Positions 15,108-23,002 of a DNA stretch of 28,086 nt are shown in pieces. The notes beneath the pieces are model-generated. The model was not told the origin of the DNA. It did no database searches and saw only the letters and a program-made list of their open reading frames with translations. Positions within the stretch are counted from its first letter, which is position 1, and each line of letters opens with the position of its first letter. The position numbers were made by a program, and so were the translations under genes. This DNA comes from PNAI01 sp964575715 (GTDB lineage Bacteria; Pseudomonadota; Alphaproteobacteria; Rhizobiales; Xanthobacteraceae), in NCBI GenBank assembly GCA_964575715.1, contig CAZNSG010000233.1, forward strand, positions 1 to 28,086, written 5' to 3'.

Positions 15108-15956
15108 ATGCTGATCGACTCCCACACCCACGTCATCGCCACCGACACCCAGCGCTATCCGCTCAAGCCACTGTTCGGAAAACAATCCGACTGGTCGGCC
15201 GAGCACCCGCTCGACTATCCGGATTTGGTGAAAGCCGACATTGCGGCCGGCGTCGACAAGTCCGTGCTGGTGCAGGCTTCCTCGGCCTATGCGTTCGACA
15301 ACTCCTATGTCTCTGATGCGATCGCCGCCCATCCGGAACGTTTCACCGGGGTGTTCGCCATCGACGTGGTGGCCCCCGATGCGGTAGAGAAGATGAAGCA
15401 TTGGATGGGCAAAGGTCTGACCGGCCTGCGGATTTTCACCGCAGGGTCAACTCAGCCTGAGCAGCAGACCTTTTTCGCCGCGGAAGACGCATTTCCAGCC
15501 TGGCAATGCGCCAGCGACACCGGATTATCGGTCTGCATGCAAATGCAGGTTAAGGGCCTGCCGCTCCTGGAAACGGTGCTCAAACGGTTTCCCAAGGTGC
15601 GCGTCATTCTCGATCATTTCGCCCGTGCCGAAGCCGCCGACGGCCCGCCTTTTGCCAGCGCGGCGCCGCTGTTCGCGCTCGCGCGCTTTCCAAACGTCTA
15701 TCTCAAGCTCACCCACCGGCCGATCGAAGCCTCGATGCAAGGCCGTGCTAGCCCCGAAACCTTCCTTGGCCGTGCGGTGAAGGAATTCGGCGCCAACCGC
15801 ATCATGTGGGGCTCCAACTTTCCGGCCGCCAAGCCGCCGCTTGCCGAGCTCGTTGCGCTTGCGCGCAAAACGCTGGCTTTCCTGCCGCAGCAGGATCAAG
15901 ATTGGATATTCTGCAAGACCGCCCAGACGCTCTATCCGGCGCTGGCGAGCAGGTGA
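15108..15956 (+). CDS. Amidohydrolase-2 family metal-dependent hydrolase/decarboxylase
   Basis: This is a TIM-barrel enzyme of the amidohydrolase-2 group, which includes 2-pyrone-4,6-dicarboxylate lactonase and non-oxidative decarboxylases such as ACMSD and gamma-resorcylate decarboxylase. The 282-residue product starts MLIDSHTHV, giving the metal-binding HxH (His6, His8) at the usual place; VRVILDHFARAE and NRIMWGSNFP (the end-of-barrel Asp/Asn site) follow. The frame is open upstream to 14889, but that part is the hairpin repeat, so 15108 is chosen even though no strong ribosome site is seen. Position between a UbiD and a dihydroxyphthalate-decarboxylase-like gene favours a role on an aromatic acid or its lactone. 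Whether it hydrolyses or decarboxylates is not decided by the sequence. Confidence 0.88.
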   Translation: MLIDSHTHVIATDTQRYPLKPLFGKQSDWSAEHPLDYPDLVKADIAAGVDKSVLVQASSAYAFDNSYVSDAIAAHPERFTGVFAIDVVAPDAVEKMKHWMGKGLTGLRIFTAGSTQPEQQTFFAAEDAFPAWQCASDTGLSVCMQMQVKGLPLLETVLKRFPKVRVILDHFARAEAADGPPFASAAPLFALARFPNVYLKLTHRPIEASMQGRASPETFLGRAVKEFGANRIMWGSNFPAAKPPLAELVALARKTLAFLPQQDQDWIFCKTAQTLYPALASR

Positions 15957-15977
15957 CGCGAACGAACCACCGCCTCC

Positions 15978-16151
15978 GTCATTCCGGGGCCCGAGCCAAC
16001 GGGTCCGGCCTTTGGCCGGCCCGATGACAAGCTCCGCGAGGGAACCCGGAATCCAGAGGGAGAGGCCGAATTTGTATCTGGATTCCGGGTTCGCGCCTAT
16101 AGCGCGTCGAAGACGCGCGTAAACGCGCTTATGGGTGCGCCCCGGAATGAC
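15978..16151. repeat. Intergenic hairpin repeat, type 2 copy B, with an inner inserted hairpin
   Basis: Ends GTCATTCCGGGG and CCCCGGAATGAC match the ends of the 8759-8862 unit, and GGAATCCAG pairs with CTGGATTCC inside. The right arm is interrupted by about 45 bases (16092-16139) with their own arms AGCGCGT and ACGCGCT, so one repeat appears to sit inside another. The gene downstream could be read from within it, but a better start follows. Confidence 0.78.
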
Positions 16152-16172
16152 AACGTCAATGGGAGAAACGCC

Positions 16173-17069
16173 GTGCTTACCAGACCCGAGAAGGTGAAGC
16201 TGCATACGCTGCTCGGCAATTATCCGAACGTGATCGCGCTCAAGGATGGCCGGATCAAATCCGAACTGGTCGAATTCGACTTCCCCGACTTCCCCGTCCC
16301 GAACAAGGGTTTTAAGCCGCTGGTACGCGAGCACAGGTTCGACCTAGGCGAGCTTGCCATCGTCACCTTCCTGCAAGCCAAGAGCTTTGGGCTGCCCTAT
16401 GTGCTGATCCCAGCGACCGTGATCGGCCGCGGCCAGCTCCATACCGTCGCCTATAATTCCGAGCGCGGTACGATGAAACCCTCCGATCTCAATGGCAAGC
16501 GCTTCGGCGTGCGCTCCTACACCCAAACCACCGGCATCTGGGTGCGCGGCATTCTGGCCGAGGATTACGGCGTCGATTGGTCGAAGGTTCAGATCATCAC
16601 CATGGAGGACCCGCATGTTGCCCAATACAAGGACCCGCCATTCGTGCAACGCGCACCCGAAACCAAACAACTTCCGCAGATGCTGATCGACGGCGAGGTC
16701 GATGCCGCCCTCATCGGCGAAAAATTTCCCGACCCGCGCTTTATGACACTGATCCCGGACGCCGAAGCCGCCAACAGGAAATGGGCGGAAGTCCGCGGCG
16801 GCATCCCGATCAATCACATGCTGGTCGCGCGTGCCTCAATCGCAAAATCGCGCCCCGACGTCATCAAGGAAGTGTTCCGCCTATTCCACGACGCGCGCCA
16901 GACGGACGCCTCGTCCAAGGGCCCGCTCGATCCCTACCGCTTCGGCGTGGAAGCCAACCGCCGTTCGCTTGAACTGATCGTCGACTATTCATTCCGCCAG
17001 CAGATGATCCCGCGCAAGTTCAGCGTGGACGAATTGTTCGACGATCTGACGCGCGCGCTCGGGACTTGA
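16173..17069 (+). CDS. 4,5-dihydroxyphthalate decarboxylase-like / periplasmic-binding-fold protein
   Basis: The 298-residue protein resembles 4,5-dihydroxyphthalate decarboxylase (Pht5-like), an enzyme family built on the periplasmic-binding-protein fold and related to ABC/NMT1 binding proteins. Visible pieces are LLGNYPNVIALKDGRIKSEL, FDLGELAIVTFLQAKSFG, RGTMKPSDLNGKRFGVRSYTQTTG and WVRGILAEDYGVDWSKVQ. No signal peptide is present, which favours a cytoplasmic enzyme. The start is GTG at 16173, six bases after GGGAGA; the longer frame from 16131 begins inside the hairpin repeat. It is followed 21 bases later by a Bug gene, so uptake and decarboxylation may be linked. An orphan solute-binding role is a real alternative. 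Confidence 0.78.
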   Translation: MLTRPEKVKLHTLLGNYPNVIALKDGRIKSELVEFDFPDFPVPNKGFKPLVREHRFDLGELAIVTFLQAKSFGLPYVLIPATVIGRGQLHTVAYNSERGTMKPSDLNGKRFGVRSYTQTTGIWVRGILAEDYGVDWSKVQIITMEDPHVAQYKDPPFVQRAPETKQLPQMLIDGEVDAALIGEKFPDPRFMTLIPDAEAANRKWAEVRGGIPINHMLVARASIAKSRPDVIKEVFRLFHDARQTDASSKGPLDPYRFGVEANRRSLELIVDYSFRQQMIPRKFSVDELFDDLTRALGT

Positions 17070-17090
17070 GACATCGACAGGAGAAAAATC

Positions 17091-18080
17091 ATGCGTGGGA
17101 TGCTTCATTCGATATTATTCGGATTCGCACTTCTGATAAATGCGATGCCGGCAGGCGCGCAAAGCGCCGCGGACGCCGCGAATTATCCCAATCGGCCGAT
17201 CCGCATCATCGTTCCGTTCCCGGCCGGCGGACCTACCGATATCCTATCGCGCGTGCTGGCACAGCGGCTGAGCGATGACTGGGGCCAAGCGGTGGTGATC
17301 GAAAATCGCCCCGGCGGCAATACCGCGATCGGCGCGCAGGCGGTGGCGAAAGCCGATCCCGACGGCTATACGCTGCTCGCAGCGATGGACACGACGCTGG
17401 TGCTCAATCCCATCACTGCCAGCAACCTGCCCTACGATGCGTTGAAGGATTTTACTTACATCACCCTGACATCGAGCAACACCTCGCTTCTGACGGTGCG
17501 GGCAGCCGACGGTCCGAAAACCATCGACGAACTCATCGCCAAGGCGAAGGCCAGTCCCGGCAAATTGAACTTTGGCGCGGGCATTCTCACCACGCGGCTT
17601 GCCGGCTTTCTGTTCAGCAAAATGGCCGGCATCGACGTGGTGCTCGTCCCCTATAAGGGCAGCTCCGAGGTGGTACAGGGGTTGCTGACCGGCAGCGTGG
17701 ATTTCATCGTGGACGGAACGGCCGCAAGCCTGCCGTTGATCCGCGGCGGTCAGTTCCGGCCGCTGGCGAAACTCAACAGCCGTCCGTTGGCGGCGCTGCC
17801 GGATGTCAAGCCGCTCTCAATCGCCGCACGGCTGCCGCAACTTGAGGATATTTCGACCTGGATCGGACTGGTCGGACCCGCCGGCATGCCGCGCCCGGTG
17901 GTGGAAAAAATCCAGCGCAAGATCGCGAGTCTTTACGGCGATCCGGCTTTGGTCGATCGGCTCGATAAATCGGGGATATACCCGGTGAGCAGCACACCGG
18001 CGGAATTCGAAGCGTTCGTACGCAAGGAGATGGACCGCTGGTCCAAGATTTATCGCGACAGCGGGATCAAGCTCGATTGA
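17091..18080 (+). CDS. Bug-family (TctC-like) periplasmic substrate-binding protein
   Basis: This is a second Bug protein, 329 residues, with a conventional signal peptide (MRGMLHSILFGFALLINAMPAGAQ, cleavage near AGA/AQS). The mature part opens YPNRPIRIIVPFPAGGPTDILSR, the ligand-loop signature, followed by ENRPGGNTAIGAQ, ADPDGYTLL, NLPYDALKDFTYI and VPYKGSSEVVQGLLTG. AGGAG precedes the start by eight bases. It lies 21 bases after the dihydroxyphthalate-decarboxylase-like gene and 28 before the maleate-isomerase-like gene; the three genes are surely co-transcribed. The ligand is likely a carboxylate used by these enzymes. No TctA/TctB genes occur here. Confidence 0.93.
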   Translation: MRGMLHSILFGFALLINAMPAGAQSAADAANYPNRPIRIIVPFPAGGPTDILSRVLAQRLSDDWGQAVVIENRPGGNTAIGAQAVAKADPDGYTLLAAMDTTLVLNPITASNLPYDALKDFTYITLTSSNTSLLTVRAADGPKTIDELIAKAKASPGKLNFGAGILTTRLAGFLFSKMAGIDVVLVPYKGSSEVVQGLLTGSVDFIVDGTAASLPLIRGGQFRPLAKLNSRPLAALPDVKPLSIAARLPQLEDISTWIGLVGPAGMPRPVVEKIQRKIASLYGDPALVDRLDKSGIYPVSSTPAEFEAFVRKEMDRWSKIYRDSGIKLD

Positions 18081-18108
18081 ACGACGAGGAAACGATGGAG
18101 GAAACACC

Positions 18109-18867
18109 ATGAATGTCATGCCCTCCGTGCACAAAAATACCGCGCCGTTAATGCAGCCGCGCGCGCGCATTGGCCTGATCATTCCCTCGGTCAACACCTA
18201 CAGCGAGCCGCAGTTCAATCATTTCGCGCCAGAGGGGCTTGGCATCCATGTGGCGCGGGCCCGCGTCGCCGGCGAATGGAAGCGGCCGCTGGCGGAGATG
18301 AAGGACGAGATCGCGACGGCGGCCAAACTGCTGTCGGACTGCGCGCCCGATGTCATCGTGTTTCATTGCACCGATACTTCCATGACCCAGGGGCCGCAGG
18401 GCGAAGGTCGTATCCTCGACATTGTGCGCGACGCCACCGGGGTCGATGCGATAGCGACCAGCAGGCTGGTGCTCGAAGCGCTGCAAAAGCTCGGGATGAA
18501 AAAAGTCGTACTGCTCACGCCCTACAAGAGCAACAAACCCGTGATCGACTACCTGACGGCGGCCGGCATTGCTGTAGTTGAGAACGTAGCGCTCGGCCTG
18601 CAAGCCAAGGAGTTCGGCAGCGTTACGCCGCAGCAATGGGCGAAACTTTCCAAGGATAATGACCGGCCGGAGGCCGACGGCATCTTCCTAAGCTGCACCA
18701 ACACCACCCAAATCGAAGCCATCGCGGACATCGAGCGCACGCTCGGCAAACCGGTAGTCAACAGCAATCAGGCCGTGCTCTGGGGCTGCATCAAGCGGCT
18801 GCAAGCGGCGCTCGCGCCGCTAAAGCCGATGCCGCAGCTTGGGCGGCTGATGCAGAGTTTGAATTGA
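18109..18867 (+). CDS. Maleate cis-trans isomerase / arylmalonate decarboxylase-like protein
   Basis: The protein (252 residues) belongs to the Asp/Glu racemase superfamily branch containing maleate isomerase and arylmalonate decarboxylase, which act through one or two cysteines. Both cysteine motifs are present: Cys87 in VIVFHCTDTS and Cys196 in GIFLSCTNTT, as in maleate isomerase, whereas arylmalonate decarboxylase keeps only the second. RIGLIIPSVNTYSEPQF near residue 20 is the typical first strand. This supports isomerase over decarboxylase chemistry. GGAGG precedes the start by about nine bases. It is flanked by two Bug genes, which suggests a small dicarboxylate as substrate. Maleate is a frequent end product of nicotinate and gentisate-type breakdown, but no such pathway genes are visible here. 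Confidence 0.87.
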   Translation: MNVMPSVHKNTAPLMQPRARIGLIIPSVNTYSEPQFNHFAPEGLGIHVARARVAGEWKRPLAEMKDEIATAAKLLSDCAPDVIVFHCTDTSMTQGPQGEGRILDIVRDATGVDAIATSRLVLEALQKLGMKKVVLLTPYKSNKPVIDYLTAAGIAVVENVALGLQAKEFGSVTPQQWAKLSKDNDRPEADGIFLSCTNTTQIEAIADIERTLGKPVVNSNQAVLWGCIKRLQAALAPLKPMPQLGRLMQSLN

Positions 18868-18902
18868 CAGAACGACCAAGAGGTCGCTCTCAGCGAGGGA
18901 GA

Positions 18903-19876
18903 ATGGTCTTGATACAACAAATCCTGCGAATTGTGGCCGCAGCGGCGCTGCTGCTGGCCTTTGCGCCCAATATTTTCGCTCAAACCTATCCCTCGCGCTC
19001 GATCACACTGATCGTGCCGTTTGCGCCCGGCGGGCCTGCCGACGTCCTTGCCCGGCTGGTGGGACAGAAGATGAGCGAAGACCTCGGCCAGCAGATCGTG
19101 GTCGACAACCGGCCGGGCGCCAACACGATCATCGGTGCCCAGACCGTGGCGAAGGCTCGGCCCGACGGCTACACCATTTTGTTGGCGATCGACGGAACGC
19201 TGGTGATGAACCCGTTCCTCTACAGCAAGCTGTCCTACGACCCCTTCAAGGATTTCGAACCGGTGTCGCTGATCGCGCTGGTGCCTTCGGCGCTGACCGC
19301 CAACATCAACAACCCCGCCAACACCTTGAAAGAAGTGATCGAGATCGAGAAGGCCAAGCCTGGAACGTTCCAGATCGGCGTGAGCACACCCACCTCTCAG
19401 GTCGCCATTGGACTCTTGAACATGCTGGCTGGCACCAACATGATCACAGTCCCCTATCGCGGCGGAACGACACAGATTACCAGCATGCTGCCGGCGATAT
19501 TCCGCTCGGCCATGAAAGCGTCAACGTCGCGCTGCCGCTCTATCGCGATAAGAAAATCAAGATCATCGCCCTCACCGGCCAAAAGCGCCTCGCGCTTGCG
19601 CCGGAGATTCCGATCATTGCGGAAACCTTCCCCGGCTTCGACCTGGGGATTTGGCAGAGCGTCGTCGTGCCGGCCGGAACCCCGCGTCCGATCGTCGATC
19701 GCCTGCATGCCTCTTTGACCAAGGTGATGGCGGCGCCGGATCTGCGCGAAAAGCTCTTCGCGGCCGGCATCGAACCAGCCATCAGCAAGAGCCCGGAGGA
19801 ATTCGCCGCCTTCATCCGCACGCAGGCCGCCGTTCGCAGCAAGGTGATCGCGGCCGTCGGAATGAAACTGGACTGA
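18903..19876 (+). pseudogene. Bug-family substrate-binding protein with a single-base frameshift
   Basis: This is a third Bug gene, broken near 19490. The first part (signal peptide, YPSRSITLIVPFAPGGPADVLAR, VDNRPGANTIIGAQ, ARPDGYTILL, ITVPYRGGTTQITSML) reads in one frame. After SML the family sequence continues in another frame as DIPLGHESVNVALPLYRDKK, then IIALTGQKRLALAPEIPII and onward to the end MKLD at 19876. Restoring one G to give CTGGCCGGCGAT in place of CTGCCGGCGAT joins the halves as SMLAGDIPLG and yields about 324 residues, the normal length. The unshifted frame continues to 19718 with low-complexity Arg/Ser-rich sequence. The start is ATG 18903, or TTG 18909, which is better spaced from AGGGAG. 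The cause may be a real mutation or a sequencing error. Confidence 0.85.
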
Positions 19877-19895
19877 GAGTACGAAGTCCCCACAG

Positions 19896-19930
19896 TTCAT
19901 AATTCCGGGGCCGCCGATCTCGGAATGACA
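19896..19930. repeat. Short remnant of a type 2 hairpin repeat
   Basis: The ends ATTCCGGGGCC and CTCGGAATGAC resemble the borders of the type 2 units at 8759 and 15978, but the interior is missing. It lies between the convergent frameshifted Bug gene and the LLM monooxygenase gene. Confidence 0.5.
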
Positions 19931-19949
19931 GCGGAGAGGACGTCCTTAC

Positions 19950-21065
19950 CTACGAATGCCGCTTCTGCCGCACGCCCAGGCGTTCAAGCCGCGGCAGCAC
20001 CTCGTCGCAGAAATACGGCAACTCGTTAAGGTAGTTTACGAACGAGAAGCCGATGCCGCGCAGGCCGGCCTGGCTCAGATCGGCGAGCTGCTGCGCGATC
20101 TGGTCAGGATCGCCGACCATCAAGAGGCCGCCGAGGCCGTGCGCGTAATGGTGCCGCTGGCGCTGGAACTCATCCTCGCCCACGGTCGCTGGCGAAATGT
20201 TCTTCTTGCCGAGGATGCCATCGACCGCCGACCAGTCCGCATTCTCGATCGTGCAATGGTGGTAGTATTCCTCGGCCTGCTTCTGCGTCGGCCTGCAGGT
20301 GACGACGCCGACCGCATAGACGTCGAGCTCGCGGCCCTGCGATTTGGCGTCGTCCTTCGCCGCCTTCACGCGCTCCGCGGTCTCCGTCATCGAGGTGCGC
20401 GATGCCTGGGTGAAAAAGGCGTCGCAATTGCGAATGGCGAAAGCGCGGCCGGTGGGCGAGGCGCCGGCGTTCATGATCAGCGGGCGCGTGCCGCCGAAGG
20501 GCTTAGGCTTGGCGCGTACTTTTTTGAGCTTGATGTACTTGCCGTCAAAGTCGAAATCGTCCTGCGGTCCCCACGCCATCTTGACCGCATTGATCCAGTC
20601 CTGCGCATAGTCGTAGCGCGCCTCGTGTGCGCGCTGGGTGACGCCAAACATCTGGAATTCGTCCTCATTCCAGCCGACGACGATGTTAAGCCCAAAGCGC
20701 CCCTCCCCGACATGGTCGGCGGTGACGAACTGCTTGGCCGCGATAATGGGATGAAACAGCGGCGCATGCACGGTGCCGAACACAATCAGCCGCTTGGTCG
20801 AGGCCAGCAGGCCAGTCGCCCAGGTGATGGTCTCAAGCGTCGTGCCCATGTAGTCGGTGTCGCCGCCATAGCCCTTCCAGCGCCCAACCGGCAGTATGAA
20901 GTCGATGCCCGCCTCGTCCGCCATGCGGGCGAGCTTCAGGTTGTCCTCCCAATTGCCGGTCCAGCGCTCCGGAACCTTGGTGACCGCACGACCGGAAGAA
21001 CAGTTCGTCCCGAACAGTCCGATCTTGAGCACATTGGAATTGTACATCGCCATGCGCTCGCTCAT
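19950..21065 (-). CDS. LLM-class flavin-dependent monooxygenase
   Basis: This is a luciferase-like (TIM-barrel) FMN monooxygenase of about 371 residues, close in appearance to alkanesulfonate/dimethylsulfone-type and pyrimidine-oxygenase-type enzymes. Markers are LKIGLFGTNCSSGRAVTKVPERW near the start, DEAGIDFILPVGRWKGYGG, VTADHVGEGRFGLNIVVGWNEDEF (flavin site) and PLIMNAGASPTGRAFA. Such enzymes use FMNH2 from a separate reductase and O2; no reductase gene is seen here. The frame opens at 21110, but ATGs at 21065 or 21053 fit the family N-terminus better; none has a good ribosome site. It follows the second UbiD gene by less than 90 bases on the same strand, suggesting joint use on one substrate. 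Sulfonate, sulfone, N-heterocycle and other oxidations are all possible. Confidence 0.88.
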   Translation of the reverse strand: MSERMAMYNSNVLKIGLFGTNCSSGRAVTKVPERWTGNWEDNLKLARMADEAGIDFILPVGRWKGYGGDTDYMGTTLETITWATGLLASTKRLIVFGTVHAPLFHPIIAAKQFVTADHVGEGRFGLNIVVGWNEDEFQMFGVTQRAHEARYDYAQDWINAVKMAWGPQDDFDFDGKYIKLKKVRAKPKPFGGTRPLIMNAGASPTGRAFAIRNCDAFFTQASRTSMTETAERVKAAKDDAKSQGRELDVYAVGVVTCRPTQKQAEEYYHHCTIENADWSAVDGILGKKNISPATVGEDEFQRQRHHYAHGLGGLLMVGDPDQIAQQLADLSQAGLRGIGFSFVNYLNELPYFCDEVLPRLERLGVRQKRHS

Positions 21066-21151
21066 GGAGCCGCGCCGGCTTGAGGGTAACTCCGCGCTCA
21101 AATTATTCATGAACTAGCCATTCGGAATAACAGCACCAGGGACGGCGCGTT

Positions 21152-22684
21152 TCATGTGTCGCCATCCTTGAGCTTATAGCGGCCGCTTTCGTTCCGCCCG
21201 AGCCGCTTGGCCGCATAGAGCGCGTCGAGCTCGCGCACGATGTCACGGCCGTCCCGGCTCCCCGCGGCCGCCATCAGCTCAAGAAAGTTCGCAGGCTCCG
21301 CGCCAAGCGCATCGGCGACCGACTTGGCTCGTGTGCGCTGCGGCAGTACCGGCGGCGCCGGGATGCCCCACTCCAATGCCGCCCGCCGCCCGAAGGGAAT
21401 GGTGCAATCGAATCCGACCTTGGCGCCGGTGCGCGCCCCACCCAATGAAGGATCAAGCGGAACCACCCGGAAGCCGCTCGCCACGATCAAGTCGCGGTCG
21501 CCCTGAAAGCGCGACGCCAGCGCCCAATCGACCTGCTCGTCGGAGAACACATCGATGTCGTCGTCGAACACGAACACATGCTTGGCCTCGGCCATGGAGC
21601 CGAACACCGCGGCGATGGCATTGCGCGCCTCCCCCGGCACGCGCTGACGCAGCGATACGCGCACATTGTACATGCCGCCGCTCGAAGGCGTTGCGAACAC
21701 CGCAACCGGCTCGCGCACGGCGGTTACGAGCCCGGCCCATGCGGCCGATTCGGTTTTCACCGTCGTAACCTGCGCGGTATCGGTGCGCGCGAGGTATCGG
21801 CCGCCGATGGTCACGGTCTGAAACAACGCATCCTTGCGGCGCGTGATCGCCGTCACATGAAAGACCGGGTTCTTCTTCACCACGCCGTAATAGCCGACGT
21901 ACTCGCCGAACGGCCCTTCCGGCTCGGTGTGACCGTTGGCATCGAGAAAACCTTCGATCACATATTCGGCGTCTGCCGGGACGTACACATCGTTGCTCAC
22001 GCATTTGACGATCGGCACCGGCGCGCCGCGCACCGCACCGATCACTTCAAGCTCATCCATCGGCGGCGTGGCGCTCACCGCCGCCATGAAATCGGCCGGA
22101 TGCGAACCTACCGCAAAAGCGATCGGCAGCGTCTCCCCGCGCGCCACCGCATCGAGATAGTTGGCGCGCAGATCGCTGGGCGCGATCAGATCGATGCCGG
22201 CATGGCGCGGACCGCGCAGCATGATCCGGCGGCAGCCGACGTTGGTGTAGCCGGTCGCGGGAAATAGCGAGAAGTCGAGGCTGGCCGAGATATAGGGCGC
22301 GCCATCCTCGCCGTGCTGCAAATGCACCGGCAGGGCGCAAAGATCGGCGTCCTTGCCGGTCAGCACGACGTCCTGCACCGGAGCATCCTTTGCGGTCACC
22401 TTCACCGGCTCATGCGGACGTGCCAGGCGCTGCGACAGGGCCGGCAGAAGTCCGGTCTCGTCGGTATCGAGCGCGATCGCCAGCCGCCGCCGCGAGCCCA
22501 TCACATTGCCGACAAGCTCCGCCCGTTCGGGACCCGCCGCCCGGAAAAGCGTGGCGCGCGCATTGCCGTCGAGCACCGCTGCCACGTCCACGAGGTCGGT
22601 CGGCTGGTCGCGAACCTCACACTCTCCCATCTGCACAAGCCGTTCCATAAAACGGCGCAGCCTGAATCGCTCGGTATCGGCCAT
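21152..22684 (-). CDS. UbiD-family prenylated-FMN decarboxylase (second, divergent)
   Basis: This 510-residue UbiD enzyme has the complete catalytic set: Arg153 in NVGCRRI, Glu256 and Glu261 in PEGPFGEYVGYYG. PVHLQHGEDGAPYISASL (about 119-136), FDDDIDVFSDEQVDWALASR and GAKVGFDCTIPFG also mark the family. The start at 22684 is fixed by GGAGGA seven bases upstream; the frame continues to 22828 but those residues are unlike the family. It differs strongly from the UbiD at 13293, for example PEGPFGEYVGYYG against PEGRFGEFTRLMGG, so the two should handle different acids. The LLM monooxygenase follows in the same transcript. No ubiX gene is nearby. Confidence 0.93.
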   Translation of the reverse strand: MADTERFRLRRFMERLVQMGECEVRDQPTDLVDVAAVLDGNARATLFRAAGPERAELVGNVMGSRRRLAIALDTDETGLLPALSQRLARPHEPVKVTAKDAPVQDVVLTGKDADLCALPVHLQHGEDGAPYISASLDFSLFPATGYTNVGCRRIMLRGPRHAGIDLIAPSDLRANYLDAVARGETLPIAFAVGSHPADFMAAVSATPPMDELEVIGAVRGAPVPIVKCVSNDVYVPADAEYVIEGFLDANGHTEPEGPFGEYVGYYGVVKKNPVFHVTAITRRKDALFQTVTIGGRYLARTDTAQVTTVKTESAAWAGLVTAVREPVAVFATPSSGGMYNVRVSLRQRVPGEARNAIAAVFGSMAEAKHVFVFDDDIDVFSDEQVDWALASRFQGDRDLIVASGFRVVPLDPSLGGARTGAKVGFDCTIPFGRRAALEWGIPAPPVLPQRTRAKSVADALGAEPANFLELMAAAGSRDGRDIVRELDALYAAKRLGRNESGRYKLKDGDT

Positions 22685-22803
22685 CAGGCATCCTCCATAG
22701 GTAGTGCGGTTACGGTCCGGTGTGACGATAAGCGCCCATGGGTGTTTAGCAACGTGGGCAAGGACGTGTAAATCGCCACCGCACGTGCGCGAGCAAGGCG
22801 TGC

Positions 22804-22998
22804 ATGATGAAGGAGCAGGGAACGGCACTCATCCTGGTCGAGCAGCATGCCAAAATCGCGCTCTCGCTCACCGAGCATGCGGGCGTGTTCGAGCGCGGCA
22901 CGATCGTCCACTGCGCGCTGGCGCGCGATCTGCTGGCGGACGCGGCCACGCTCGATCGCTTCATCGGACTGCGGGTTGCGGAAGGTAACACCGCCTGA
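22804..22998 (+). pseudogene. Remnant of a LivF-type ABC transporter ATPase (C-terminus only)
   Basis: The 64-residue frame MMKEQGTALILVEQHAKIALSLTEHAG..., continuing FERGTIVHCALARDLLADAATLDRFIG, is the end of a branched-chain amino-acid transporter ATPase of LivF type. ILVEQ is the strand ending in the family's conserved switch-region segment, and ERGxIVH followed by LLAD is its usual end. The P-loop, signature motif and Walker B that lie upstream in a full protein of about 235 residues are missing; the bases before 22800 read as unrelated sequence with a stop at 22747. No other Liv genes are near. It is a leftover and not a working gene. Confidence 0.72.
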
Positions 22999-23002
22999 TC
23001 CG

